A stretch of DNA of 64,000 nt from Leptotrichia massiliensis (lineage in GTDB: Bacteria; Fusobacteriota; Fusobacteriia; Fusobacteriales; Leptotrichiaceae): positions 124,001-188,000 of the forward strand of contig NZ_FNVZ01000004.1 in assembly GCF_900104625.1 (NCBI RefSeq), written 5' to 3'. Of the stretch, positions 1-7,643 are shown in pieces (within the stretch, counting starts at the first letter, position 1; every line of letters begins with the position of its first letter). The position numbers and the translations under genes were made by a program. Under the pieces are notes generated by a model that was not told the DNA's origin, ran no database searches, and saw only the letters and a list, made by a program, of their open reading frames with translations.

Positions 1-257
1 GCATGACCTGGACAGTCAACGTGAGCATAGTGTCTGTTTTCTGTTTCGTACTCAATGTGAGCTGTGTTGATTGTAATCCCTCTTTCTCTTTCTTCAGGAG
101 CTTGGTCGATATTTTCAAAATCAACTTTTTCTGCTAGTCCTTTTTCAGCCAATACTTTTGATATTGCTGCTGTTGTTGTTGTTTTCCCGTGGTCAACGTG
201 ACCTATTGTCCCTACGTTTACGTGTGGTTTGCTTCTCTCGAATTTAGCTTTTGCCAT
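1..257 (-). CDS. tuf: Elongation factor Tu, N-terminal part (runs off the window edge)
   Basis: The visible 85 residues are the start of EF-Tu, the GTPase that delivers aminoacyl-tRNA to the ribosome in the cytosol. The P-loop GHVDHGKTT, the switch I stretch [12 protein letters not shown] and the G3 motif DCPGHA are all present. Translation starts at the ATG at 255-257, preceded by a GGAGG site. The gene is cut by the window edge, so most of domain 1 and all of domains 2 and 3 lie outside. It has its own promoter (319-347), so it need not depend on an upstream str operon. Confidence 0.98.
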   Translation of the reverse strand, partial: MAKAKFERSKPHVNVGTIGHVDHGKTTTTAAISKVLAEKGLAEKVDFENIDQAPEERERGITINTAHIEYETENRHYAHVDCPGH

Positions 258-318
258 TTTAATTTTTCCTCCATTATTTTTATTTTTTTATTTTTTTATA
301 TAAATTTTTATCATTTTG

Positions 319-347
319 ATTATAGCATATTTTAATAATAATTGCAA
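319..347 (-). promoter_or_regulatory. tuf promoter
   Basis: Read on the minus strand, TTGCAA (342-347) and a perfect TATAAT (319-324) are separated by 17 bp. They lie about 60 bp upstream of the tuf start codon, with no other gene in between. Confidence 0.75.
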
Positions 348-450
348 GTACAGAAAATTATGTAAACAGATAAAAATTTAATTCATATTCTTTATTAAAT
401 CCAAATACTTTATTTATATTTTCCAAGATTTTGTTTTTTAATAACTAAAG

Positions 451-483
451 AAATAAACAAGAGACAAAACGTCCCTTGTTTTT
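451..483 (-). terminator. Hairpin terminator after the 153-aa secreted protein gene
   Basis: Inverted arms at 455-465 and 471-481 (AAACAAGAGAC / GTCCCTTGTTT, one mismatch) surround a 5-nt loop. The hairpin follows the stop codon of the 509-970 gene. The T-run on the minus side is weak, so it may work in both directions or only poorly. Confidence 0.5.
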
Positions 484-508
484 AAAATTATTTGTAATTC
501 TTGAGAAA

Positions 509-970
509 TTAATTTCCAGTTTCTTGATTAAAGAAAGAACCAGGGGTATTTAAATTTGAAGAATCATTAGTTATTCCTGAATCTTCTTGAGACGTGTTTG
601 TACTTGATGGTGTAATACCAAAATCTGCTGCATGTAATTTATATTCAGGGATTTGATAATTAACTATTTTTTTTATTGTCAAAACACCATCTTTAGACAC
701 TGTGCCTTTAACATCTAAAGTAACAAGATCTGAATCATCTACACCGTAATTTTTCATCATAAACTCGTAAATTTTATCCAATAACCCAGAGTTATCTTTT
801 ACTGTGAAAGTAAGAACTTTATTGGGAAAAACCAGATTATCTTTTATATACGTAAATGTATTTGTTCCTCTTGTATATTCGCCTTTAAGAGTTTTGTCTG
901 TAATTTTAGTTTTAGACAATCCAATAACAGACGTTATCAACATTATTACTACTAATAATATTTTTTTCAT
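509..970 (-). CDS. Small secreted protein of unknown function (153 aa)
   Basis: I do not recognise this family. The first 19 or so residues are a typical signal peptide (MKK, then a hydrophobic core, then GLSK), so the product is probably exported. The mature part of about 130 residues looks like alternating beta strands, followed by a Ser/Thr/Asn-rich, probably disordered tail of about 35 residues. There is no lipobox cysteine. A GGAGG-like site precedes the ATG. It lies 24 bp downstream of the RNase H gene in the same direction and could be co-transcribed with it. Confidence 0.7.
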   Translation of the reverse strand: MKKILLVVIMLITSVIGLSKTKITDKTLKGEYTRGTNTFTYIKDNLVFPNKVLTFTVKDNSGLLDKIYEFMMKNYGVDDSDLVTLDVKGTVSKDGVLTIKKIVNYQIPEYKLHAADFGITPSSTNTSQEDSGITNDSSNLNTPGSFFNQETGN

Positions 971-994
971 AAAAATCCTCCTTCTATTTTAGTA

Positions 995-1627
995 TTATTT
1001 GTGAAAACCTAAATCAGCAGGATTAACATCTCCAGAGATTTTTTTTACAGTTCCACCTTTTTTTTCAAATTCATTTCTCATTAAAGTTACTTTTTTTATA
1101 AGTTCAATTGTGTCATTTTCCAAATTAGAACTATTATATCGTCCCTTTGACCAATATTCAATAATTAGTGAACTATCCCCACAAATTACCTTTATATCGT
1201 ATTTCTTAGCATAGACAAAAGCAGTATAAATTCCAACTAATTCACCAAAGTTATTTGTTCTGGTATTAGCAACATAATAATTTCCAAATTCATTAATATT
1301 TTTTTCATTCATAATTTTGTAAAGCAGTGAATTACCATCAAAATCAGTTAATCTAACTTCCACACCGTTACCACGCCCTGTTCCTGCATCAAAATAAATT
1401 GCGTCACGCTCTAGCTCAGAATACAGTTTCGTCAAATTACTTTTCTCTTTTTTTTCATAATTTGCTCCGGAATTTAGCCATTCTTGTGCTTCAGAAAAAT
1501 TTTTAAATGATTTATAACGAACTTTTTTACCGCTTACTTTTTTTTGACAATCTGCCCAGTTTTCAAGTATTCCATTTTCATTTGTATCTATAATGAAATA
1601 AGCATAGAATTTTTTATTTTTTGTCAT
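995..1627 (-). CDS. Ribonuclease H with N-terminal viroplasmin-type domain
   Basis: The first 50 or so residues (KKFYAYFIIDTNENGI, then W, a short gap and a YKSFKNFSEAQEWL stretch) form the small RNA/DNA-hybrid-binding domain found in eukaryote-type RNase H1. The rest is an RNase H fold: the catalytic acidic residues appear in YFDAGTGRGNG, FGELVGIYTA, CGDSSLIIEY and the final DVNPADLG. The enzyme should degrade RNA in RNA-DNA hybrids in the cytosol. At 210 aa it is near the usual length for this two-domain form. The exact subtype is inferred. Confidence 0.85.
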   Translation of the reverse strand: MTKNKKFYAYFIIDTNENGILENWADCQKKVSGKKVRYKSFKNFSEAQEWLNSGANYEKKEKSNLTKLYSELERDAIYFDAGTGRGNGVEVRLTDFDGNSLLYKIMNEKNINEFGNYYVANTRTNNFGELVGIYTAFVYAKKYDIKVICGDSSLIIEYWSKGRYNSSNLENDTIELIKKVTLMRNEFEKKGGTVKKISGDVNPADLGFHK

Positions 1628-1648
1628 TTTTAAATAAATTTATTTGAA

Positions 1649-2371
1649 TTATAAATTTAATCCTCCATCAACTCTCAAAACTTGTCCTGTAACAAATTTA
1701 GACATATCACTTGCTAAATACAATGCAGCATTTGCAACATCTTCAGCATCTCCCATCTTTCTAAGCGGAGTATTTGCAAGTACAGTTTCTACAACTTTTT
1801 CAGGTAATACGTGAGTCATATTTGTTTCGATAAATCCTGGTGCAATTGCGTTTGATCTAAGATTTTTTCTACCAAATTCTTTTGCCCAAGTTTTTGCCAT
1901 AGCGATTACTCCACCTTTTGTAGCTGCATAGTTAGTTTGTCCTGCATTTCCATCTACTCCTACTACAGAAGCCATATTAATTACACTTGAAGCTTTGCTC
2001 TTTAATAATAAAGAAACAAAACCTTGCATCACATTGTAGACACCTTTTAAGTTAATATCAATTACTAAATCCCAGTCTGCTTCCTTCATTCTTTGAAGTA
2101 GTGAATCTCTTGTAATTCCTGCATTATTTACAAGAATATCCAATCTTCCATATTTTTCTTTGATTTCATTTGCAATTTCTTTTATATTTTCTCTATCAGT
2201 AACATTTAATTTAACGTGTGAAACATTTTCATGGCTGTAATCAGGATCAATTAAATCTCCAGAAATAACAGTTGCTCCATTTTCAGCAAATTTTAGTGCG
2301 ATTTCCTTTCCAATTCCTCTTGAACCACCTGTAATTAATGCAATTTTACCGCTTAACACTGTATTTTCCAC
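1649..2371 (-). CDS. fabG: 3-oxoacyl-[acyl-carrier-protein] reductase
   Basis: This is a classical short-chain dehydrogenase that reduces 3-oxoacyl-ACP with NADPH in fatty-acid synthesis. Visible motifs are the cofactor loop TGGSRGIGKEIA, the NNAG motif, the catalytic Ser in INMASVVG and the YxxxK pair in YAATKGG; the C-terminus VLRVDGGLNL is typical. There is no ATG start. The open frame begins with GTG at 2369-2371, but a second GTG at 2357-2359 is better spaced from an AGGTGG site and matches the usual FabG N-terminus, so the true start may be four codons later. Other fab genes are absent, so it sits apart from a fatty-acid operon. Confidence 0.93.
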   Translation of the reverse strand: MENTVLSGKIALITGGSRGIGKEIALKFAENGATVISGDLIDPDYSHENVSHVKLNVTDRENIKEIANEIKEKYGRLDILVNNAGITRDSLLQRMKEADWDLVIDINLKGVYNVMQGFVSLLLKSKASSVINMASVVGVDGNAGQTNYAATKGGVIAMAKTWAKEFGRKNLRSNAIAPGFIETNMTHVLPEKVVETVLANTPLRKMGDAEDVANAALYLASDMSKFVTGQVLRVDGGLNL

Positions 2372-2428
2372 CTTTCCTTCTTTTCTTTTTAATTTAGAAT
2401 TTTATAAAAAACTTTAAATAATAAGTAA

Positions 2429-2905
2429 TTATTTTAAAACATCAAGTTTTACTTTTGTAATCCCTTTTCCAGGATTTTCTATTTTTGAAAAAGCTCCATA
2501 ACTCAAATCAATCACACGTCCCTTAATAAAAGGACCTCTATCATTAATTCTTACAACAACTTCTTTTCCATTACTCAAATTTGTAACTTTTACCTTTGTA
2601 CCAAATGGAAGAGATCTGTGTGCCGCTACCATTTCATTTCTATTATGTCTTTCTCCATTTGCTGTTTTACTTCCGTGCAGCCCTTTACCATAATATGAAG
2701 CTATTCCACTTTGTGAGCTTCCTGAATTAGATGTTTTTTCTTTCGTAGAAGTTGTCTTTGCTTTTGCAACATATAAGTCCGTTCCACTATCAACAGCTTT
2801 TATCATTTCATTTTTTATGTAAATTATATTACTATTTGTATTTGTTTCTGCCATTAGTGATAGTGATATTGCCATACCTGCAATTATAGTAACTATTTTT
2901 TTCAT
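2429..2905 (-). CDS. rlpA: RlpA-like double-psi beta-barrel secreted protein
   Basis: A signal peptide (ending near residue 19) is followed by a low-complexity linker and an RlpA-type double-psi beta-barrel domain from about residue 65 to the end. [19 protein letters not shown], the FGTKVKVTN strand and RINDRGPF are hallmark stretches. RlpA proteins act on or bind peptidoglycan in the periplasm, in some species as lytic transglycosylases. There is no lipobox and no SPOR domain, so this is the short secreted form. The catalytic Asp-Arg region (NDRGP) is intact, but enzymatic activity cannot be told from sequence alone. AAGGAG precedes the ATG. Confidence 0.88.
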   Translation of the reverse strand: MKKIVTIIAGMAISLSLMAETNTNSNIIYIKNEMIKAVDSGTDLYVAKAKTTSTKEKTSNSGSSQSGIASYYGKGLHGSKTANGERHNRNEMVAAHRSLPFGTKVKVTNLSNGKEVVVRINDRGPFIKGRVIDLSYGAFSKIENPGKGITKVKLDVLK

Positions 2906-3035
2906 TAATTTTTCTCCTTTAATACAATAAAATTTTTTTATGATGTCTAATATTTAAAAAATTAATTTTCCCAAATTTAAACAACTTCTACATTATATCA
3001 TATTTTTAATGTTTAATTACTTATTTTTTACTTAG

Positions 3036-3890
3036 TTATTTCAGTTCAGGCTGTTTCATATGCTGAATTTTTGGACTATTTACATCTAAAGTTTCAAATG
3101 TATATCCTGCTTTTCTATATCCATCAATAATTTGCTGTAATGCTTGAACAGTAGTTTTCTTAGCATTTGTATCATGCATTAGGACATTTATATCAGGATG
3201 AGTTGTACAAACACCATATTTAACCAATTTTTCTACAGGAACATTATTTCCAGAAGCATCTGTTGAATCACAGTTCCAATCAAAATATACATATCCTTCT
3301 TTTGTCATTCTATTAATTATCGCTGTTTTTAAAGCTTTTGATGCTTTTGCATTACTTGAACCACCAGGAAATCTTGTAATTTTTACATCTAGCCCAGTCG
3401 TTGATTTTACAGCATCTCTTATTTTATAAAGATCTTTAAAGAAACTTTCTTCGTTTGCATAAACTTCTTTATATTCGTGCGAATAAGTATGCAATCCAAG
3501 TACATGCCCGTGGTCAATTATTTTTTTGTAATCATTGTAATTTTTTCCAATTCCAATTATAAAGAATGTTGCCTTTATATTATTTTTTTTCAAAATTTCA
3601 AGTATTTGATCAGTATGTGCTGAAGGCCCATCATCAAATGTTAAATAAACTGTTTTTATTTTTTTATCAGCCTTAAGTTTTTCATATTGAGCTTTCATAT
3701 CTGTATTTTTTTTCGTAAGCTCAGCAAGTTGTTCTGTTTTTTTATTTTTTTCTTCAGTTAATTTTTTTATATTTGATTGTAAACCATTATGTTCCATAAA
3801 TTTTCCAGTTGTTCCAAAAATTTGTATTCCTGAGTATAAAAATCCTGCCGTAGCAAGTAATATACCAATAATTGATAATACTTTTTTCAT
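3036..3890 (-). CDS. Membrane-anchored polysaccharide deacetylase (NodB homology)
   Basis: Residues 1-25 form a membrane anchor, about 35-75 a Lys/Glu-rich coiled coil, and 80-275 a NodB carbohydrate esterase 4 domain. The metal and catalytic motifs are visible: TFDDGPSAHTDQIL, ATFFIIG, LHTYSHEY and RFPGG, with NVLMHDT near the C-terminus. Enzymes of this family remove acetyl groups from peptidoglycan or other surface polysaccharide outside the inner membrane. The gene lies 19 bp downstream of a small gene encoding another membrane segment plus coiled coil (3910-4200), so the two products may work together. The exact substrate is not visible. Confidence 0.9.
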   Translation of the reverse strand: MKKVLSIIGILLATAGFLYSGIQIFGTTGKFMEHNGLQSNIKKLTEEKNKKTEQLAELTKKNTDMKAQYEKLKADKKIKTVYLTFDDGPSAHTDQILEILKKNNIKATFFIIGIGKNYNDYKKIIDHGHVLGLHTYSHEYKEVYANEESFFKDLYKIRDAVKSTTGLDVKITRFPGGSSNAKASKALKTAIINRMTKEGYVYFDWNCDSTDASGNNVPVEKLVKYGVCTTHPDINVLMHDTNAKKTTVQALQQIIDGYRKAGYTFETLDVNSPKIQHMKQPELK

Positions 3891-3909
3891 TTTTTTTACC
3901 TCTCATTTA

Positions 3910-4200
3910 TTATTTTTTGTATTTATTTACTAATGCTTCCGTTTTTTTGTAAGTGTCTTCACTATGTTTGATACTATTATTAATAGCTTCCACTTCCTTT
4001 TCCAGTTTTTGTTTATTTTCCTTAAGTACAGGGATATCTTTTTCAAATTTTGCTTTTTTTCCAATTAAAATAAAATGTGAAAATGCCACCAGCAATGCTG
4101 AAATAATAAACAAAATAAATGCAATTTTTACTAATTTACTACTACTTTCCCCACTATGATCATTTCTATAATCATAAAGAAATTGTTGTTGTTTTGCCAT
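3910..4200 (-). CDS. Small single-span membrane protein with coiled coil (96 aa)
   Basis: The protein has a short hydrophilic N-terminus, one membrane span (about residues 24-48) and a Lys/Glu-rich coiled coil to the end. That topology resembles FtsB/DivIC-like division proteins, but no family-specific motif is visible, so I do not assign a function. It is translated just upstream of the deacetylase gene, whose N-terminus has the same layout (span, then coiled coil). A complex between the two through their coiled coils is an inference. Confidence 0.7.
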   Translation of the reverse strand: MAKQQQFLYDYRNDHSGESSSKLVKIAFILFIISALLVAFSHFILIGKKAKFEKDIPVLKENKQKLEKEVEAINNSIKHSEDTYKKTEALVNKYKK

Positions 4201-4283
4201 TGTTCTCCTCTTTTCTATATTTAATTTTTTTATTTAATTAATCAGTTGATTCTTATGCTAAAATCATCAGATGTATAAAAAGT

Positions 4284-4308
4284 AAAAAGCCCTCTTAAAA
4301 AAGAGGGC
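4284..4308 (-). terminator. Strong intrinsic terminator between argS and the 96-aa gene
   Basis: A perfect 8-bp stem (GCCCTCTT, 4289-4296; AAGAGGGC, 4301-4308) with a 4-nt loop is followed on the minus strand by five T (4284-4288). It ends transcription coming from argS, or from the closer promoter-like site at 4361-4397. Confidence 0.8.
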
Positions 4309-4360
4309 CATAAAAGGGGGGGTTAATTGAGGTTTCAGATCTTTTAATCGATCTAAATAT

Positions 4361-4397
4361 AGTATACACTATAACTATTAAATCCCGATTAAATCAA
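4361..4397 (-). promoter_or_regulatory. Promoter-like element about 60 bp before the 4284-4308 terminator
   Basis: On the minus strand TTGATT (4392-4397) lies 18 bp from TATAGT (4368-4373), and a second -10-like TATACT lies at 4361-4366. Transcription from here would reach the terminator after about 70-75 nt, with no room for a normal gene. It could produce a small RNA, or be a read-through leader for the 3910-4200 gene. Confidence 0.35.
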
Positions 4398-4476
4398 AAT
4401 TGTTTTTTGATTAATTTATTTCTCTTTTTTAGTAAAATTTATATTATTTCTTTTTTTAACTAAAATTTTTATGAAT

Positions 4477-6201
4477 TTACATTCTATCTACCGTCTTAAT
4501 TCCAAGAAGACTAAGACCTTCCTTTAAAACAAATGCAGTTTTTTCTGATAATAAAATTCGTGCGTCCATAACTTTTTTATTTTTTTCCTTCAAAATAGAA
4601 CTTGAATTATAGAAATTATTAAATAATTTTGCCATATCAAATAAGTAGTCAGCTATTATGTTTGGACGATAACTTTCATAGGATTTTACTACTGCCTGTG
4701 GGAATCTTAAAAGCTCTGTAGCTAATTCTCGTTCAATACCAGTCATGTCCTCTAAAATAATGTTTTCATTTTCTACATTAATATTTTCTTCCTTCAATTT
4801 TCTAAAAATCGACATAATCCGAACATAAGTATATTGCAGGTAAGGACCTGTATTTCCTTCAAAACTAAGAACCTTGTCCCAAGTAAATGTTATATCAGAA
4901 GTTCTATTTTGGCTTAAATCAAAATATTTTATAGCTCCACTTCCAACAATTTCAGCAATATTTTCTTTCTCATCTTTAGGAATATTCGGATTTTTTTCAT
5001 CAATTACCTTTTTAACTTGAGTTTTTGCTTCATCCAGCAAATCAACAAGCCTTATTATATTTCCACTTCTAGAAGAAAAAATCATTCCATCTCCAAATCT
5101 CATAATTCCAAATACAACGTGAGTCTTTTTATAATTATAAGGTTTTCCTAGCATTTCTCCAATCTCAAAAACCTGTTTAAAGTGATTTTGCTGTCTATCA
5201 TCTGTCAAGTAAACTGCCTCATCCACATTTAGTTCATCTTTTCTAAATTTCATTGTAGCCAAATCAGAAGTTGTGTACAAGAAACTACCATCTTTTTTCT
5301 GCACAATTGCAGGTGGCAACTTATCATTTTCAAAAAATACAACCAATGCTCCCTGATCTTCACGTGCAATGCCTTTTTCCTTTAATTTTTCTAATACAGA
5401 TGGCATCATATCATTGTAAAATGATTCACCATAGTAATAATCAAAGTTTACATCGAGTCTATCATAAATTTTATTGTATTCCTTTAGTGAAATATCTATA
5501 AATTCCTTCCACAGTTCCTGATTATCTTCATCTCCAAGCTGTAATTTTTTCAGTTCTTCACGAGCCTCATCTTCCAAAGCAGGATTTTTTTTAGCTTCAT
5601 CAGAAAACTGCACATAAATTCTTTCGAGTTCACCAATCGGATCTTCTTCATAAGCCTTTTTGTTCAGCCAATTTTTATAAGCTACAATAAGTTTTCCAAA
5701 CTGTGTTCCCCAATCACCTATATGATTGTCAGCAAGTGTATGAAATCCCAAAAATTGTAAAATTCTTTTTATAGAATCCCCAATAATCGTACTTCTCAAA
5801 TGTCCAATGTGCATTCTTTTAGCAATATTGGGAGAAGAATAATCAATAATAACAGTTTTATCTGTATTTAAGAAGGAAAAATCATATTTCTCATTTTCCA
5901 CTTTTTTAATCTCTTCATTTAAAAAGCTATTTTTCAAATAAATATTAATAAACCCTGGTCCTGCAATTTCCAACTTTTCAATAATATCATTTTCTTTAAA
6001 ATTATCTACAAGCATATTTGCAATTTCTCGTGGATTTTTACCAATTAATTTTGAACTAACCATCGCAAAATTTGTTTGAAAATCCCCAAATTCTTTTTTT
6101 GTAGAATTCTGAATATCGACTTTTTCTGCATAATCAGCACCAAAAATATTATTTATATTTTCTGAAAACAATTTTTTTAATTTTATTGTTAATAATTCCA
6201 T
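4477..6201 (-). CDS. argS: Arginyl-tRNA synthetase
   Basis: This class I synthetase charges tRNA-Arg in the cytosol. The N-terminal additional (Arg-S) domain spans about residues 1-90. The HIGH signature appears as MHIGHLRSTIIGD near residue 131, a KMSKS-loop equivalent as FSSRSGNIIRL, and the anticodon-binding DALR domain ends in GIKTVDRM, the typical ArgRS C-terminus. The length of 574 aa is normal. The start ATG has no well-spaced ribosome site of its own: a three-codon ORF preceded by AAGGA overlaps it (see 6201-6212). Confidence 0.97.
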   Translation of the reverse strand: MELLTIKLKKLFSENINNIFGADYAEKVDIQNSTKKEFGDFQTNFAMVSSKLIGKNPREIANMLVDNFKENDIIEKLEIAGPGFINIYLKNSFLNEEIKKVENEKYDFSFLNTDKTVIIDYSSPNIAKRMHIGHLRSTIIGDSIKRILQFLGFHTLADNHIGDWGTQFGKLIVAYKNWLNKKAYEEDPIGELERIYVQFSDEAKKNPALEDEAREELKKLQLGDEDNQELWKEFIDISLKEYNKIYDRLDVNFDYYYGESFYNDMMPSVLEKLKEKGIAREDQGALVVFFENDKLPPAIVQKKDGSFLYTTSDLATMKFRKDELNVDEAVYLTDDRQQNHFKQVFEIGEMLGKPYNYKKTHVVFGIMRFGDGMIFSSRSGNIIRLVDLLDEAKTQVKKVIDEKNPNIPKDEKENIAEIVGSGAIKYFDLSQNRTSDITFTWDKVLSFEGNTGPYLQYTYVRIMSIFRKLKEENINVENENIILEDMTGIERELATELLRFPQAVVKSYESYRPNIIADYLFDMAKLFNNFYNSSSILKEKNKKVMDARILLSEKTAFVLKEGLSLLGIKTVDRM

Positions 6202-6212
6202 TATTTAAACAT
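6201..6212 (-). promoter_or_regulatory. Three-codon mini-ORF (Met-Phe-Lys-stop) overlapping the argS start
   Basis: ATG TTT AAA TAA reads from 6212 to 6201. It is preceded by GGAAAGGAT with ideal spacing. Its stop codon shares one base with the argS ATG (TAATG), and the two frames differ. The argS frame has an in-frame stop just upstream, so argS cannot start earlier. Translation of argS may depend on re-initiation after this tiny ORF. Confidence 0.45.
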
Positions 6213-6237
6213 TTTATCCTTTCCTTTCACAAATTTA

Positions 6238-6249
6238 CGTTAATTAACG
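6238..6249. repeat. 12-bp perfect palindrome in the argS 5' region
   Basis: CGTTAATTAACG lies about 40 bp upstream of the argS start codon, next to an imperfect palindrome (GGATAACGCATAATCC on the plus strand). It could be an operator. The rest of the 295-bp gap between aroC and argS shows no gene and no T-box-like conserved element. Confidence 0.3.
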
Positions 6250-6496
6250 GATAACGCATAATCCTTTTTTTATAAAAAACATTTCCTTGCTTATTATATA
6301 ATAAATTTAATAAAATTTGAAGTGTTTATTTAATATTTATATATAAATTGTAACTACTATTTATTTTTCTTTTTTCGTATAGTAAAACTGCCTTAAAACT
6401 CAATTCAAAAGCTATTACCATTTTACTCAATACTAGATTTATATAATTTTTAGTAGCTCTATTTTAAAATGTTCTTTTGAAATCAAATAATTATTT

Positions 6497-7594
6497 TTAC
6501 AATACTCTTTTTTTACTTTCCAAAACCCTATCCAAAATCACAATTGCCGTAGCCGCTTCCAATACAGGAACTACTCTTGGCACTATTATTGGATCATGTC
6601 TTCCTCTCACTTCTAAAATATCATTTTGCTTTGTTTCAATATTTACAGTTTTTTGTGCTTTTTCAATTGAAGCCGTCGGTTTTATCGCCACTTTAAATGA
6701 TATTGGCATTCCAGTCGTTATTCCACCTATGATTCCACCGTTATTATTTGAAAATGATTTTATATTACCTTTTTCATCATAAAACATTTCATCATTTGCT
6801 TCATATCCTGTCATTTCTGTAATTCCAAAGCCTGCTCCAAATTCTATTCCCTTTGTGGCTGGCACTGAGAAAATCATTCTTGAAAGTTCACTTTCCATAG
6901 ATTCAAAATATGGGTCTCCTATTCCCGCAGGAAGTCCTGTAACCATAAGTTCTACAATTCCACCAAGTGAATTCTTTTCTTCCCTAGTTTTTTCCACAGC
7001 CTTCTCGATTTTTTCCACAATTTCCTCATTCAAGACAGGTAAAGTCATATTTCTGAGTTTATCAATATTTTCCTCTGTAATATCACTTTCCATAAAGTCC
7101 CTATCTTCAATATCCTTTACGAATTTGATATGAGCTGCAATTAAAATTCCCTGATTCTTTAAAACCTGCTTTGCAATTGCTCCAGCAAATACCAATGAAG
7201 CCGTTATTCTACCAGAAAAATGCCCGCTTCCACGAATATCATTAAATCCGTTATATCTGTTAAATCCGCTCCAGTCTGCATGTCCTGGTCTTGGCTTTCT
7301 TTTTAATTCGCTGTAATCCTTTGAACGCTGATTTGAATTTCTAATAATCATCGCAAGTGGCGTTCCAGTCGTCTTTCCTTCAAAAAATCCACTCAAAATC
7401 TCAAATTCATCCTTTTCCACTCTAGGTGTTGTCAATTTTGATCTTCCAGGTGCTCTTCTTCTCATTTCCTGCGAGATAAATTCTATATCCAGCTCCGTTC
7501 CTGCCGGAATTCCATCAATATTCACTCCCAATGCACTACCATGTGATTCACCAAAAATTGATATTTTATAATTTTTTCCAAAATTTGCTCCCAT
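6497..7594 (-). CDS. aroC: Chorismate synthase
   Basis: It converts 5-enolpyruvylshikimate-3-phosphate to chorismate with reduced FMN as cofactor, the last shikimate-pathway step. Signature stretches are FGESHGSALG near the N-terminus, RRRAPGRSKLTTPR, RPGHADWSG, RGSGHFSGRITA and the C-terminal GRHDPIIVPRVVPVLEA. The length of 365 aa is typical. aroC, aroA, aroB, tyrA and the DAHP synthase all lie on this strand between 6.5 and 19.8 kb, though not contiguously. An esterase gene separates aroC from aroA. Confidence 0.97.
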   Translation of the reverse strand: MGANFGKNYKISIFGESHGSALGVNIDGIPAGTELDIEFISQEMRRRAPGRSKLTTPRVEKDEFEILSGFFEGKTTGTPLAMIIRNSNQRSKDYSELKRKPRPGHADWSGFNRYNGFNDIRGSGHFSGRITASLVFAGAIAKQVLKNQGILIAAHIKFVKDIEDRDFMESDITEENIDKLRNMTLPVLNEEIVEKIEKAVEKTREEKNSLGGIVELMVTGLPAGIGDPYFESMESELSRMIFSVPATKGIEFGAGFGITEMTGYEANDEMFYDEKGNIKSFSNNNGGIIGGITTGMPISFKVAIKPTASIEKAQKTVNIETKQNDILEVRGRHDPIIVPRVVPVLEAATAIVILDRVLESKKRVL

Positions 7595-7643
7595 TTTTTC
7601 GCTCCTTCGATTTTATAAAAAACATCGTTTAAATAGAAGTATC

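Noticed and set aside
4316-4322. A run of seven G as part of a G-quadruplex
   Set aside because: It is a single run; the three further G-runs needed are absent nearby.
6202-6496. A T-box leader for argS
   Set aside because: I looked for the conserved T-box sequence and an antiterminator next to a terminator between aroC and argS and did not find them.
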